Assembly: GCA_905182995.1 (NCBI GenBank)
Contig: CAJJDP010000136.1
Span: 236,625 to 300,624, forward strand
From: Paramecium octaurelia
Taxonomy: Eukaryota; Ciliophora; Oligohymenophorea; Peniculida; Parameciidae
Length of the DNA: 64,000 nt
Reading direction: 5' to 3'
Positions 47,837-59,711 of the stretch are shown here, one piece after another (position 1 is the first letter of the stretch; each line of letters begins with the position of its first letter). The notes under the pieces were generated by a model. The model saw nothing but the letters and a program-made list of their open reading frames with translations, searched no databases and had not been told where the DNA came from. Position numbers and translations under genes: made by a program.

Positions 47837-49694
47837 ATGAATAATTATCCATAAAATGGAAATTTTTAGGTTTTTCCTATCCCAGAGAACATTAGAATCT
47901 TACAAAATTTTAAGAGGTGGAGGAGAACTGGTGAAAATTTGAATGGAGCCCTCATGATTGGTATACTGGAACATTTTCAAATAAACAATCAATCCGAAAA
48001 AATATAACAAATGATTAATAATTTATAAAGCGCTTCAGATGAACAGATCATAAAAATGAGAAATATATTATCAAACTCATTGTAGTTTTCGAAAGGACAA
48101 TAGCAATAAGATTATTTAATTGATCAACTAAAATAATCGGATCCTTTTAATATTTTCCCAAGTAAATTCATTTTGGAATACCTTAAAAGAGTAAAAGGAC
48201 ATGTTTCTGATGAAGCAGTCATACCAGCTTTAAAGACTCAGTTTTAGGTTAACATACTAGTAATCAGCGAAGATTATGAAAAAAAGGCTTATTCAATATT
48301 AGATCCGAAGGACAGAGATTAAATAATTTTATGCAATTTTGATAAATGTTATTATGTGATATAAAAAGAGCCTGGTCCCTAGTTATAAAAGTGTCAATTT
48401 TGTTAAAAGCAAATCTCTGAAGACTATTATAAAATGAAATGCAATCAAATAATTTGCTATCAATGCTTAAAGAAATTTTTTGAAAAAGGGAATAATACTG
48501 TGCTTTGCAAGGAGAAAGGCTGCTCTTCCTCAATAACATAGAAGGAGTTTCAAAACATTATGAACAAACAGAAAGAAATGGAGAAATCTTAAATCAATTA
48601 ATCAAACTTATAAAAAACTGAGGAAAGTTAATAATTTTACAAAACATTTTGTACTAAATGCAAAAATAGAATGAGTTCGGATAGCTTACTTTTACCTTTG
48701 GGTTGCTCTCATAGCTTTTGCAAAAGTTGCCTGTAGTAATGTTTCAGTTTGCTTCCAAGTGGAATCGCTACATGCATTTCACAAGGCTGCAAAGGAAAAT
48801 TCATTTAAAAGGATTTAGATTCATTTATCAAAGGTTAGAGTATTAAACAATCATAACCACCATCATAAATCCAAAAAAATGAATCATAAAACCTGGGTTA
48901 ATATATAACTCCATCAGGTAATTAAGAACCGGTTTATTAATGCGAGGGCTGCTTTAATTATTATTAGTAATCATCTATTTATACATCTGAATGCTTACAC
49001 AAGTTTTGTAAAATATGTTGCGATAAGGAGATCTCCAAAAACGTTAGTTGCTTTTAATGTTACAAAGTAAATTGTGGATATAAGTTGAAAATTGATGACA
49101 TTTAAAAATATTTTTATAAAAAAATTAAAGGAAAAACTTTTGGCGAATGCGCTAATTGTAAATAGGAATGCAAGATTTTTGAGTCCTTTCAAAATAGCTG
49201 TTATCATTTAATTTGTTATAGTTGTGTCAAATAAATTTACACAGAAGGCCTTAACCCGCAATGTAGGTAATGTAAGGCTTCGATCAATTCAAATGAATTA
49301 GATGAATACTATCTACCACAAGCTTCATAAGAAATTCAATAATTTGAGACTATTGAAACGAATATCAAACCAGCTTCTTCTTGTACATTTTGTAATTCTC
49401 CTTTTACGGATTACAATTTATAACAAGACATACCTTGTTCACTTCATACTCTAGGATCTTGTTGTGTGATATTTCCATCAAACTGTCCATAGTGTCAAAT
49501 TGGTTCTTTGATTATTGAGAAATGTAATTTGCATATTAATTTTTAGAAAAACTAAAATTTTATTTATTGCAAAATAGTATGGATAGATTTTATTTTGCCT
49601 CTGAGAGCTCGATTAAATGAAGAATTCTTTGTTATTATCATCATTTATTTTTATTAATATATTTCATCATATAGTCAGCATAGAAATTTATTGA
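47837..49694 (+). CDS. multi-RING-type protein, possible OTU-like N-terminus
   Basis: About 608 residues if a 31-nt GTATGG...TGAGAG intron near 49578 is used; without it the frame runs on to about 49972. The first 160 residues (FKRWRRTGENLNGALMIGIL, VKGHVSDEAVIPALKTQF, CNFDKCYYVIQK) loosely resemble an otubain/OTU fold, but the catalytic Cys motif is not evident. Five Cys-rich RING- or TRIAD-like modules follow: CQFCQKQISEDYYKMKCNQI, FCTKCKNRMSSDSLLLPLGC, CEGCFNYYQQSSIYTSECLH, CANCKQECKIFESFQNSCYH and SCTFCNSPFTD. Probably a ubiquitin ligase-like protein. The C-terminus is uncertain. Confidence 0.65.
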
Positions 49695-50098
49695 TGTTCT
49701 AGCCTCCAATTGAATTGAGTATTAGATGGAATAATAACCTAATTTTGAGAATTTAAGACTGGAGATCGAAATTGTAATTTAGATTAGAAATCCATTTATT
49801 ATATTAATTAATAAATTTATAATATAACTAAAACTATATTTACATAAATACAATCTTACATAGAGTATTATCTCACATTCCTTTCATTTCTAAAGCAAAT
49901 ATGTAGAGTCAGGCATCGATTTAATTCACTTTCATGTATACGCAGCAAGTATATTAGAAAACTTATAAATGATTTTAAATGATAAATTATTAAAGAAATT
50001 ATATTTTGTAAAAATGCACAAAATAAAAGATGAGTAATTGATTTGATGCAAAAATACATTATCTACACTTAATAATTATTATTATCAAATAATAAAAA

Positions 50099-50166
50099 GG
50101 GATTGGAAAGAGTCGAACTTTCTTATTCTTTATGAGGACTAATGAATGCCACCTTGGCACAATCCC
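50099..50166 (-). ncRNA. tRNA-like structured RNA, copy 1
   Basis: 68 nt with tRNA-like ends: acceptor GGGATTG/CAATCCC (7 perfect pairs) and T arm GAAAGTTCGACTCTTTC with a B-box-like loop. The D arm is short (TGCC, AAGGT, GGCA). The anticodon region TTCATT...AAAGAA forms an arm with an AGTCCTCAT core; if read as a tRNA the triplet is CCT. It ends in five T on the minus strand, as in Pol III transcripts. A normal tRNA-Leu or Trp is unlikely because positions 8-26 are about three bases short. Confidence 0.6.
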
Positions 50167-50315
50167 TTTGTTCTGATCTAAATTCTCTTTCAAGAGTTTA
50201 AATACATTTTTGTAAACAATTCTCTCACAATTATCCACTCCAGCAAAACTAAACATCGACAATTATGCCTGCCTTTGAATTACTAAAACTTTATTCCCTA
50301 TTTTATTCACTAAAT

Positions 50316-50350
50316 GTTGTTTGATGCATTTAAAGTATGCATCAAACAAC
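50316..50350. repeat. perfect inverted repeat, 14-bp arms
   Basis: GTTGTTTGATGCAT (50316-50329) and ATGCATCAAACAAC (50337-50350) flank a 7-nt loop. It lies 150 bp upstream of tRNA-like copy 1 on its strand. Possible regulatory hairpin or transposon-end relic. Confidence 0.85.
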
Positions 50351-50897
50351 TATTTTATTGATCATGTTATAAATTGATAATCTGTATATTATATTGATTT
50401 TAAGCTATCAACCTAAAGTAATTGTGTTATTGAGAGTTTTTCAGTTGATGCGGAGGAGAAAACTGTTGACACAAGCTGATATAAAAAAATTGGAAATAAT
50501 TTATTTTTCTGGTTTCTTCTGATCAGGGAAAATTTATTAATAAATATCAAATGAATGGCCTAAAAGGAGAAAATCAAGGCTGAATAGAGTAACTATGAAA
50601 GGAAAGAACAATCACATTGCATTGTTTATGGTTCTATCATTTTTTAGAGTAGTCAGATAAATTCGATAATGCTTACATCTTAATAATTGAAAGGTTATAA
50701 ATTATAGTATACTATCATGCTATAAGTATAAGTGTTATTCTAGGAGCAATTAAAAGATGGTGGGAGAATGATTTATAAAAATATGTTTTGTTTTGAGTTA
50801 AAAATCAATTTATTCGTGAATTCTCAAATATCCTGGATATCTAATTAAGATATAAAGGATTATTGAGGCTAATTAATCATTTGGAGAAAAATAAAAA

Positions 50898-50966
50898 GGG
50901 GTCGGAAAGAGTTGAACTTTCTTTTTTATTCTTTGGACTAATAAATGCCACCGCTGGCACAACCCC
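50898..50966 (-). ncRNA. tRNA-like structured RNA, copy 2
   Basis: 69 nt, related to 50099-50166. Acceptor GGGGTTG/CGACCCC; D arm TGCC-AGCGGT-GGCA; anticodon arm TTTATT-AGTCCAAAG-AATAAA; T arm GAAAGTTCAACTCTTTC; T5 follows. Compared with copy 1, acceptor pair 4 changes A-T to G-C and anticodon-arm pair 3 changes C-G to T-A, so pairing is kept. If read as a tRNA the triplet is CCA (Trp), with the closing anticodon pair A-G unpaired and a short D arm. Confidence 0.6.
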
Positions 50967-51060
50967 TCAATATCCTGGTAAAGAAGTAAGAAATGAGTAT
51001 AAATAGTTTTGTTGTTATGTTGCAAAAGAGGAGTGAAAAAGGAGAAGTCATAAGGTAAGG

Positions 51061-53608
51061 ATGAGAGGGGGGGATATGACAGAAGAAGTATTGGAAGGTG
51101 TAAATTATAATAATAATATTTTGATGATAAAAGATGATAATTATGAAAGGGAATTCGAGTTAAAAGAGTTGGAAATGGAGACAAAGAACGCAGTTCAAGT
51201 AGATTTATAAGATTTAGCTAGTTTCAAGACCTGCTAAACGGTTGTGTAGCTCATAATCTAACGAAAAGAAAAGAGCTGTTTGAGTCATTTGAGGTAGAGG
51301 TGGAGGAGAAGGTTCCGGTTTTATAAGACCTGGATTCGGTTAGAGTGATGACGGAGTAGATGCAGACGATGCAAAAGAACCTATAGAGTAAGTACACTTT
51401 GATAAAGAGAACGAAATTGCTGTTTGAAAAGAGGGTAAATTAGTTAAGGGAAACTTTGATGAATATTCGAGTGAAGGATTTCGAAGTGAATGATGATTCG
51501 GTAATAAAGGAATTGCATTAAGCGAATAAGAGAATGTTGGAGTTTTAGTAATTGTCGGAGAAATTCAGGAAAAACTAACAGAAGCGTTAGGAGATGTAAT
51601 AGAAGGAGTTGGAGCATGAATAGGAGTAGCTTCGAAAATAATAGCAACATATCTTGGAATTGAGGATGGAGAATCAGAAGTTACTAGATAAAATATAGCA
51701 ATTGGATTTGGAGGAGTAAGAAAAAAGAAGAAGATTGCACGAATGTTTTTAGACAAGTGAGTACATTGAGTTTTTTACTGAAGTGCAAATGTTATAATAA
51801 GACAAGGAGGTTTCGACGAATTCGAATGATCAATCTAGATAATTGGGTAGAGATAAATAATCGACGAGACATGAGATAGTGACGATGATGGATGAGTTTT
51901 ATAATAACTAAAACATTCATCAATTGAGTGAAGAGATAAAGGAGTTTTATAGATCCATGGTGGAATAATTGAAGGTTCAAACCCAAACATACAATGCTTT
52001 GATTGAAGAGAAAGCCTTGAGGAAGTTACAGTTAGAAGAGGTGGTTGAGGAGATCAACAGATTGAAAGAATACAATTGTAATACATCTCAGCAAGATATA
52101 AGTGTGATCAATTAGGATGGGTCGATAACTGCAATCAACATGGAAGTGCCTTAAGTTATCCACGATAATAATCAATTAAGCAACTATGTAAAGCAGAACC
52201 AAATGTGTTTATTAACCATCCATATGAAGGCTATTGATATGATTTCAAGACTTTGTATTGGACTGATCTGGTTGAGTGAGACATCTAAAATGGTTCCAAA
52301 AACTCTGGACAGTCTATGCTCCAATTATCTGAAGGGACACTCTAAAGCAGAAATTAAATTATTTATACCAAAGAAATACATGGGAAATCCCAAACCTTAG
52401 AAATATGGCTCGTTTATATCGATTATCAATAGAAACAAGAATGATAACAGTCCAAAAGGTAGCAGCACCAATATTATGACAACACCCATGTACAATTAAG
52501 ATAAATCCTTTGAGAATGAACAGTTGATTTAGAGTTTGGCTCGATTTAGGCAATTGAAGAATGGATACGAACAGATCTAGCTCACTTGGATGGCACTGGT
52601 TAAGAATGATTTATTAACCTATAAATTTGTTAAGGATTTCAACTTTGACTAGATTGAGATCAATCAACCTGTTCAAGACATCATATTATAATTGCATATT
52701 GTTTATGCAGAATTGATTTCCAAGATCAATTACTTCCAACATTATGAATATTAATTTGCATATTTCAGAGACATCGTGAAGATGATGAATCAATCCAAAT
52801 AGAAGATCAAAACCAATATCGTAAATAGCAGTCATAAACTATGTGATTCTACCCATTTGAGTAGCAGTTACACTCCGAATAAATACATTGAAACAACTTA
52901 CAAGGGACAATTGAAAAGATTGACCCATCCTCAATTAGAGGAAGATGAACCAATATATACTCAAGACAACGTGAAGAAGATCTAAAAAACTAGTGATGAA
53001 ACCAAATTCCACCAATTCTTTATCTAACAATCTAGCATTATCTAACGTAAATCTCCATTATTGCATGAAAAACTCATATCTTAAACCTTATAAACCATTG
53101 ATTAGATGCGCAAAAAAGAATTAGATGACAATTATCAAACCTCAGATCAGGCTGCATCAGATAACGATTATCTCAATTAAGAACGTAGAAATCTTAAAGG
53201 CATGCTGAGTAAGAAAATTCAATAATAATAATAATATATATCAAAATCAGAAGAAAAGGATCTCATCTCATCAAGATCAATAATGAAATAGGTTAGTCTG
53301 TTATCCAAAATTTCACATTGTAATTTATTTTAAATATTATAGTATCTAGAGTGAATTCCAATTAGAACTATACCCAAGTCAATAAATCCATTCAGAGATT
53401 GAATCAAACCGTTCAAAAGAAAATGTCTGAATACTTTACTTAAGATTAAAATACCTAGGAGAATAGGATAAGATATCCACCTATTGAGAAGAAGGTATCA
53501 TCTCGCTCTCCAGAATAAACAAAAAAATCAATAATCGACACTTTTCATAAGGATCTTTCTTCAATGATCATGAACTCAACCTCAAATGGTCGATCATTCC
53601 TGGCCTGA
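51061..53608 (+). CDS. long coiled-coil protein
   Basis: About 833 residues (828 if the ATG at 51076 is used) after introns 51199-51221 and 53320-53342, both 23 nt. The N-terminal half is almost continuous coiled coil with many TAA/TAG glutamines (KRQEMQQKELEHEQEQLRKQ, KLLDKIQQLDLEEQEKRRRL). A middle part with LTIHMKAIDMISRLCIGLIW and SLARFRQLKNGYEQIQLTWM looks globular. The C-terminus is Ser/Lys/Gln-rich. Likely a cytoskeletal or basal-body scaffold (inference); no named family. Confidence 0.75.
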
Positions 53609-53767
53609 TGAAAAAATAGTTAAATAATATAGCTAAATCCAAAATATTAATTTCATATTATAAATCTATCAAATAATATTAAGTTTATTAAATTAACCAA
53701 AGTAAAAGAATTAGAATGATATAAATTTGATATTTTGGATAAAATTAATTTATTATTATTATTATTT

Positions 53768-56700
53768 TCAACTTTCTTCTTGTACAATCTTTATTTGTTA
53801 TTTGTTCTTCTTCTTCTCCAAATTCTCAATAAACTTTGCAATTCTCTATTTTAATTCAGGTTATTCTATAACCATCTCAATTGTTAAAGGAGTTCTATCG
53901 AATGGGTCTACCTATTGATTTAATAACTATTTCTTTATTGTTAACCTATCAAGGACTACCTAAAGTTGAATTAATTAAGTTAACAATTACATTTGAATGA
54001 GGCAATTTAACGGGATCAGTCATTAAGGAATAACAAAGAGGATCCAAGAACTCATCAGGGACATCGTCAGGCAATTAATTGATGATCTTCTATTTCTCCT
54101 CTTATTCTTAGAGCTTAAAGATCAAGTCTCTAAACTATTAAATTCGTTCATATGGTATTATTTGATGTTTGTCTAATAAATTGATGGTCACTTGGAACAA
54201 TTCAATAGAAAAGCACCTATGTTTAAAATAAATTCTAAACCTATCATCCTTAACGACTTGCATCAAAAATTTCTCATTTTAACTGAAATTGATATACAAT
54301 TCTATGACGTTTCCCATAATTAATTTTGGATCAAAATTGACGGATTCCAAAGATTGAATTTTATATTGAACAGCCTATTTACCATTCAATTACTCCAAGG
54401 TGTAATTTAGATTGTTAGCTAGTTTGTCTCTAATTTCATCTGTCAAAAATGCCTCAGGCTGAACTTCACTGAAAACTTAAATGTTTTTGTAGTATTCCTA
54501 TAAGAAAATAGTGAAGGTTTTCAATTCTGATTAGATTTTTAAGTATTCTTATTTATTATCAATAAATTCTTGTTAATTTGATTCAATATTTTTCATTCTC
54601 TTCATTCTTGATAGACACTCATCCAATAAGAATATCATATCATTTAAATAGTAATTAGCAAAAGCCAAAAACATTTCCTTCTCTTTTTCAACAGTTTAAG
54701 TTAACAATGAATTGTACCTATCCCTGTGTTTCTCGAGTAGGAATCGAATCAATTTACAAAATTGGTATCTGAAATTAAACTTCTCATAGAACTAATTACC
54801 TTCACCTGTTCTTTCGCAATCAATGAATACTTTTAATAGTCCACCAATCATGTGTTTTTCTATGATCTCATTGTATCTAAAAATAAAATCATAAGATTGA
54901 GGTTGCACTATTCCTCTTCTGTTCATTCTGCCTTGGTCGAAGATGTGGAACAATTCAATGCCTTTTATTCTTAGATGGGGATTGGTCATATTCCTAGTAT
55001 TCATAGCAAAAATGGCAAATTCGCAACATTTCTCTAATTCATTTGAATGCTTAAGGATTTCATCATTATAATTGTACACTACAAAGAATGAGTGAGTATC
55101 ATAAACAAAACTAGACGGCAATAAACCATAAGGATATTTTGGCTTATCATTTTCATCCACCATGCTAAGAGCCAATTGGCTTGAAAAACTTAGGAATTGC
55201 ATAGTATTTGTGATAGTCTTAGGATGTAAGATTTAAGCATCAAACGACATTTTTAATTTCAAGACATCTCTAAATTAAGGAGACTCTTGTCCATACTATT
55301 GGGCAATGTCTCTCAATTTGCTTAAGACTCTATTGTAATAGAATTAGTCGATATTGGTGGCAACAATGTGATTGATTCTTTAAGTGAGCAAAAACATAAT
55401 AGTCATGGGATCCATTCTTGTTTCAAGTTCTTAAAGTTCTTGGAGTGGTGTCAAGTCAGGGGCAAGTAAATCAATGTTCTAGTAGAGGGTGGCAAATAGG
55501 GGATGCTCCTTTAGAACAATGATCATTTATGTTTAAATGTTTTTAATTCTCGAATTTATTTTTTCTTGGGTATCAATCCAAGGATTGAACATTTTAAGTA
55601 AAACATAATGTAAATTAAACACCATTCCAGGAGAACTACATTGTTATTGCAATGCCTAATTGAATTGCTTCTCTAGGTTGAGATTCAAAGTAATGATAGT
55701 TGAAATGAAATTGTAAAAATTCCTCTTAAGTACATCTGATTTGTGCTTCAATATTTTAGTGAATAGATCGCAAACTTCGTCATTCAATTTGAATATTCTT
55801 GTTCTGTATCTATCTCTCAATATTGTCATTGAACTGTAATCTCCTGTAAACTTATTGAGAGCAGTCGCAGAATCAGTGTAAAAGCAACTACCACTTAAGA
55901 TTCTCCCAATAATACTGTAATTTTGGAATTGCTTACCAATTTACATTAACTTGAATTTTCCGAAGGCCCAACTGTTCATTAAAATGACTTCGATGATATT
56001 TGGATAATCTGCTATTTTTAATAGTAATTTCAAGGTCATTTATGGCTAGTCCAATAAATCCAGAGTCCAATTTGCATTAAGTTCTAGCTCTCTCTTAAAC
56101 ATCAGATCCATAAATTTTTGAACGTCATCAGCACTAACTTTTGAATTCAAATACTCTAGTAGATTGATCACAACCCTTTCACAAAACAATAATTGATTTG
56201 AATTGAAAATAAGATCATAAAAATTAGTTGCTCTCAAATTTCTTTTATCATCCACTCTATTTGGATCTTCATCAAACTTCTGCCATTCCAACCCTTCCGG
56301 ATATAAAATGCAAGTTATTAATTGTCCTTACACATAATTGAGGATCTCGAAATACTTGGTTTTCTCCATATTTCCAGCCCCTATTATATTGACTATAGTG
56401 GCTTGATCTGAAATTGAAACATCTGTAATGTTGGTGAGAACTTCCATTAAATACTCGAACTTCTCTTACTCTTTAAATTAAGTGCATGTCAAAAATTAAT
56501 AGCATAATTCATCGATCAGATATTGTACAGTTATACGTTTATCTTTAGGAATGAAGTCAACCATTTTGTCATTCATTACCTGATTATTTGAGTCAATTTT
56601 AAATATTTTCGAAAGCCAGACATGTTCTACTTCTTCAGGAGTTAATTGAATCATCTCATTTTAAGGCTCTTTCACCTGATTTTCAAAATACTATTCAATT

Positions 56701-57020
56701 TATTCGTCCTACACCTATTATTATATTATTTCTTATTTTATGAATTGCTAAGAACCACTTTAATCATGACTAACTAATTCCTCTTTCTCCTCTATTTAAT
56801 TCACCTTCTAGTATTGGTGTTGCTATTGTTAGACTTATTATTAAGAGGATGCTTCCTTTTGATTCATTGATTCATCCTCATTTGCATCATTTTGTATATT
56901 TTTCTCAGCTTCCTACTACTTACTAGACCAATATTTTAACGCTCGATCTTCAGCGCTAAGTTATGATTAAGATGATTGTTCTCGCTACTATTATTGCTAG
57001 GAAGATTAAGATTACCCCAT
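53768..57020 (-). CDS. UBE4: ubiquitin conjugation factor E4 (UFD2/UBE4), U-box ligase
   Basis: 1,073 residues after a single 31-nt intron inside the U-box (53960-53990). Extends ubiquitin chains on substrates handed on by CDC48. The N-terminus is Gln-rich (MGQSQSSQQQQQREQSSQSQ), mostly TAA/TAG codons. The elongating-factor core includes MQFLSFSSQLALSMVDENDK, NPHLRIKGIELFHIFDQGRM and TGEGNQFYEKFNFRYQFCKL. The C-terminal U-box begins PDDVPDEFLDPLCYSLMTDP, then VVLDRLTIKKQLLNQQVDPF and DRTPLTIEMV. All U-box core positions look intact. It ends just after, as is usual. Confidence 0.94.
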
Positions 57021-57655
57021 TAATTATTTATAAATATTATCGAGTTATTACTATACATATAAATACTATAGGAATATAGAAATTAAAATTCAATTTGCAA
57101 ATAAGTTAATAATGTTGACAGATTTACATACGTATATTAATAATCAAAAATAAGATCATTTCAGACATTTATTTAATGAATAGAACTTTCTAATTCTTAA
57201 ATATGTTAATATTGATAACAATATAACTATTCTTTGTCATCTTAATTAGTTATATCATACCGTTCTCATTAAATTTAAAGTCCCTATTATCCTCATATAT
57301 CAATTAGTAGTTGAATCTAATTTTGGAATTATTTTAAGAATAATCTAAATAATTAGATTTATTCTGTCATTCTCCTATTATTTTAAATTGTAAAGTAGTT
57401 ATTTATAAGATGGAGAATATAATTATTTATTTTATTTTTTGTTGCTTAATTTAGAGTATATTTTAGAACAATTATTAATATAGTAATTCGAATGAAATAT
57501 GTATTTTTAGTGAATTTGTATAAATGTTAAACACACTTATTATTCATTGTAAAATTAATTAATTATGTTTAATTAATCTTTGATATACTCAATAAAATAT
57601 TTTGCTTAGGAAAATAATTTTTATTGTTAAAATTAAACATTTATAAACATTTATT
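57021..57655. other. AT-rich divergent intergenic region
   Basis: 635 bp between the divergent UBE4 and low-complexity protein genes; promoters of both must be here. No coding or named motif seen. Confidence 0.5.
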
Positions 57656-58581
57656 ATGCAATTTCATTTAAGGCATTCCTCTTTCATAGAGAGCTTTCTA
57701 ACTCAGTTTGGGCCAGAGAAGTAAAATTAAGTTATTGAATACTTAATCATCATGGGAATTGATTTAGCAAATAAAACTGGAACAAGAAACTCAAAGGAAT
57801 TATACCAATTATTAAAACAACTTTCAAGTATTAATATTACATTATGAATCACAGAAAACATTCAAGAACAAACTTCAGGTGATATAAAAAACGAAATAAA
57901 AACAATTCAAAGACAATTGAGAGACTTAAATGATCTAATCTAAATCTCTTAAAGAGAAAATAGAAATGTTCAGGGAACTCATAAAAAATATAAATAAGCT
58001 AATGAAAACAACTCAAATCGATATGAATAATATGAGAATAATCACCTGCCTCCACCAGATTACTAAAACACTTATCACACATATAACACTCAGAGATCAC
58101 AATCTAAATCTCCAGTCCACCATAATGATCGTACTCCTCATAAATTAAAGCATTCGAGATCTCATTCCCAAAGAAACCTGACTCCTAAGATTACTGAATC
58201 CCCTCCACCTCCACAAATTGTTTACATCAACAAAATGCATAACAAATTCGACATCAAACCCTAATTTGATGATCGACAAATGTAATTTTTCAATCATTTC
58301 CTAGCAAAAAATTGATGTATGGCGATCCCAAAAACTAAGACAGAGGTAGGTACTATGGTAAAAGTCCTTCCCCTTAATAATTAATTTATTCCTCCCAAAC
58401 TAGTGGGGGTTTATCATATAGGCAGTATCCTGGGTAAGTCATTCATCATTAGGCTGACAAACAGAAATAGAATACTTCTCCTAAGAAATTGCCTGCCTAT
58501 CTATAGAATGTGGAATCTAAAATCAAACCTTTGGTAGATTAGGATAAGCTCTAATATAGGGAGATTTAAAAAGATAGGGAA

Positions 58582-58614
<33 letters not shown>

Positions 58615-58866
58615 CAAGAAGGTACTGTAAAAAAATTAAATAATAATTCCCTACAATAATAGAATAGTGCTGAAACTGATACATTCTTCGATATTCAACA
58701 ATATATTTAGGATTAGAAAAAATACTAGTTCTCTCCAGTCTAAGAGATGAATGATGATGGAAGAAACGAAGATGAAGAAGCAAGTGACACTTTCTCTAAT
58801 TTCAGTCCACCAAATGAAGAGGTGAAGGAATTCTTTCAATAAGAATATCTTTAATAACGTAGATGA
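57656..58866 (+). CDS. Asn/Gln-rich low-complexity protein
   Basis: 386 residues after a 27-nt (GTATTAATATTAC...) and a 23-nt (GTAATTTTTCAA...) intron. The first 50 residues look folded (SFIESFLTQFGPEKQNQVIE, MGIDLANKTGTRNSKELYQL). The rest is disordered: His/Ser/Pro-rich (SRSHSQRNLTPKITESPPPP), a run of 10 Asn, then acidic (GRNEDEEASDTFSNFSPPNE). Convergent with the centrin-like gene, 33 bp apart. Function unknown. Confidence 0.7.
58582..58611 (+). repeat. (AAT)10 coding microsatellite
   Basis: Ten AAT triplets in the reading frame of the low-complexity gene, encoding ten Asn. Likely length-polymorphic. Confidence 0.9.
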
Positions 58867-58899
58867 TATAAGATTATTGAATTTCTAATTATTTTTTAT

Positions 58900-59519
58900 T
58901 CATTAATTAGTTGCTCTAGATAATACATCGTAAAATTAATCCTTTGTCACGTACCCTTAACTAACAAAAATATTTCAAAGCTATCTACCTAGGGTTTTTG
59001 CTATTTGCTTCTTGAATCATTAACTTTAATTCATCATCTGACATGGTTTCTCCTAATTCAAGAGCTACTTTCTTTAAGTTTTCAAAAGTAATGAAATTGT
59101 CATTCCCCTGTGAAAACAAATGAAACGCCCTTTCTATTTCTTCTTGAGACTCCTTTGCATTCTAAAAGTTTAGAAGTAAACACTAATGTATACCATCTTC
59201 TCTGTCATTATCTGAAGAAACTCATTGAAATCAATGGTGTTTTTATTTTCCTTTGAATCATTGTTATTATTGAGGTTTTATTTGAGGTTTTAGATTTCTT
59301 CTTTGCCTGGTTCGAAGCCTAAGGCACGCAAGGCTACTTTTAATTCTTTCTCATCAATAGTGCCTATGAGGGATATAAATAATTATAACAACCTGATCCA
59401 TCGACATCAAATAAGTCAAAAGCTTCCTTAATATCCTTCTTTTACTTTTCACTGAGCTCTTAACGGAATGAATGACCTGCCTTTGCTTTCCGTTATCCTT
59501 TTTTTGCTTTTCCTTACAT
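58900..59519 (-). CDS. centrin-like EF-hand protein
   Basis: 176 residues after introns 59364-59392 (29 nt, GTT start), 59162-59193 (32 nt) and 58961-58988 (28 nt). Basic N-terminus, then EF1 [20 protein letters not shown], a canonical calcium loop, and [20 protein letters not shown], the centrin-type linker. EF2 and EF3 are degenerate ([32 protein letters not shown]) and EF4 (NSKNPSQGYVTKDQFYDVL) lacks key acidic positions. Centrins act in basal bodies and the infraciliary lattice. Probably one strong calcium site only. Confidence 0.87.
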
Positions 59520-59711
59520 TTAATTTATTATTAATATGGTGATTATCGAGCAATATTTGATAATTTCGACAACGAGTTTTTTTATTTTATAACAATTTAT
59601 ATACATGGTTATAATTAATATCTGCTTAAATAAATCTTTTTAGGAACCCAGAAATTTCCATTTCTTGTTTTATAACAATAACCGAACTCTTATCAATAAT
59701 CAATAATTATT

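Larger units (their letters stand above)
49695..51060. other. gap holding the tRNA-like pair and a hairpin
   Basis: 1.37 kb. Contains two tRNA-like sequences (50099-50166 and 50898-50966) and an inverted repeat (50316-50350). On the minus strand at about 50420-50630 a frame beginning MQCDCSFLSQLLYSALIFSF is weakly coding-like. Otherwise AT-rich without a gene. Confidence 0.5.

Noticed and set aside
48163-48190. GTAAAT...TTAAAAG looking like a 28-nt intron in the multi-RING gene
   Set aside because: Removing it shifts the frame; leaving it in gives continuous coding (FPSKFILEYLKRVKGHV).
54768-54798. GTAATT...TTTCAG looking like an intron in UBE4
   Set aside because: Splicing it brings in a TGA at once, while the unspliced reading gives the conserved TGEGNQFYEKFNFRYQF.
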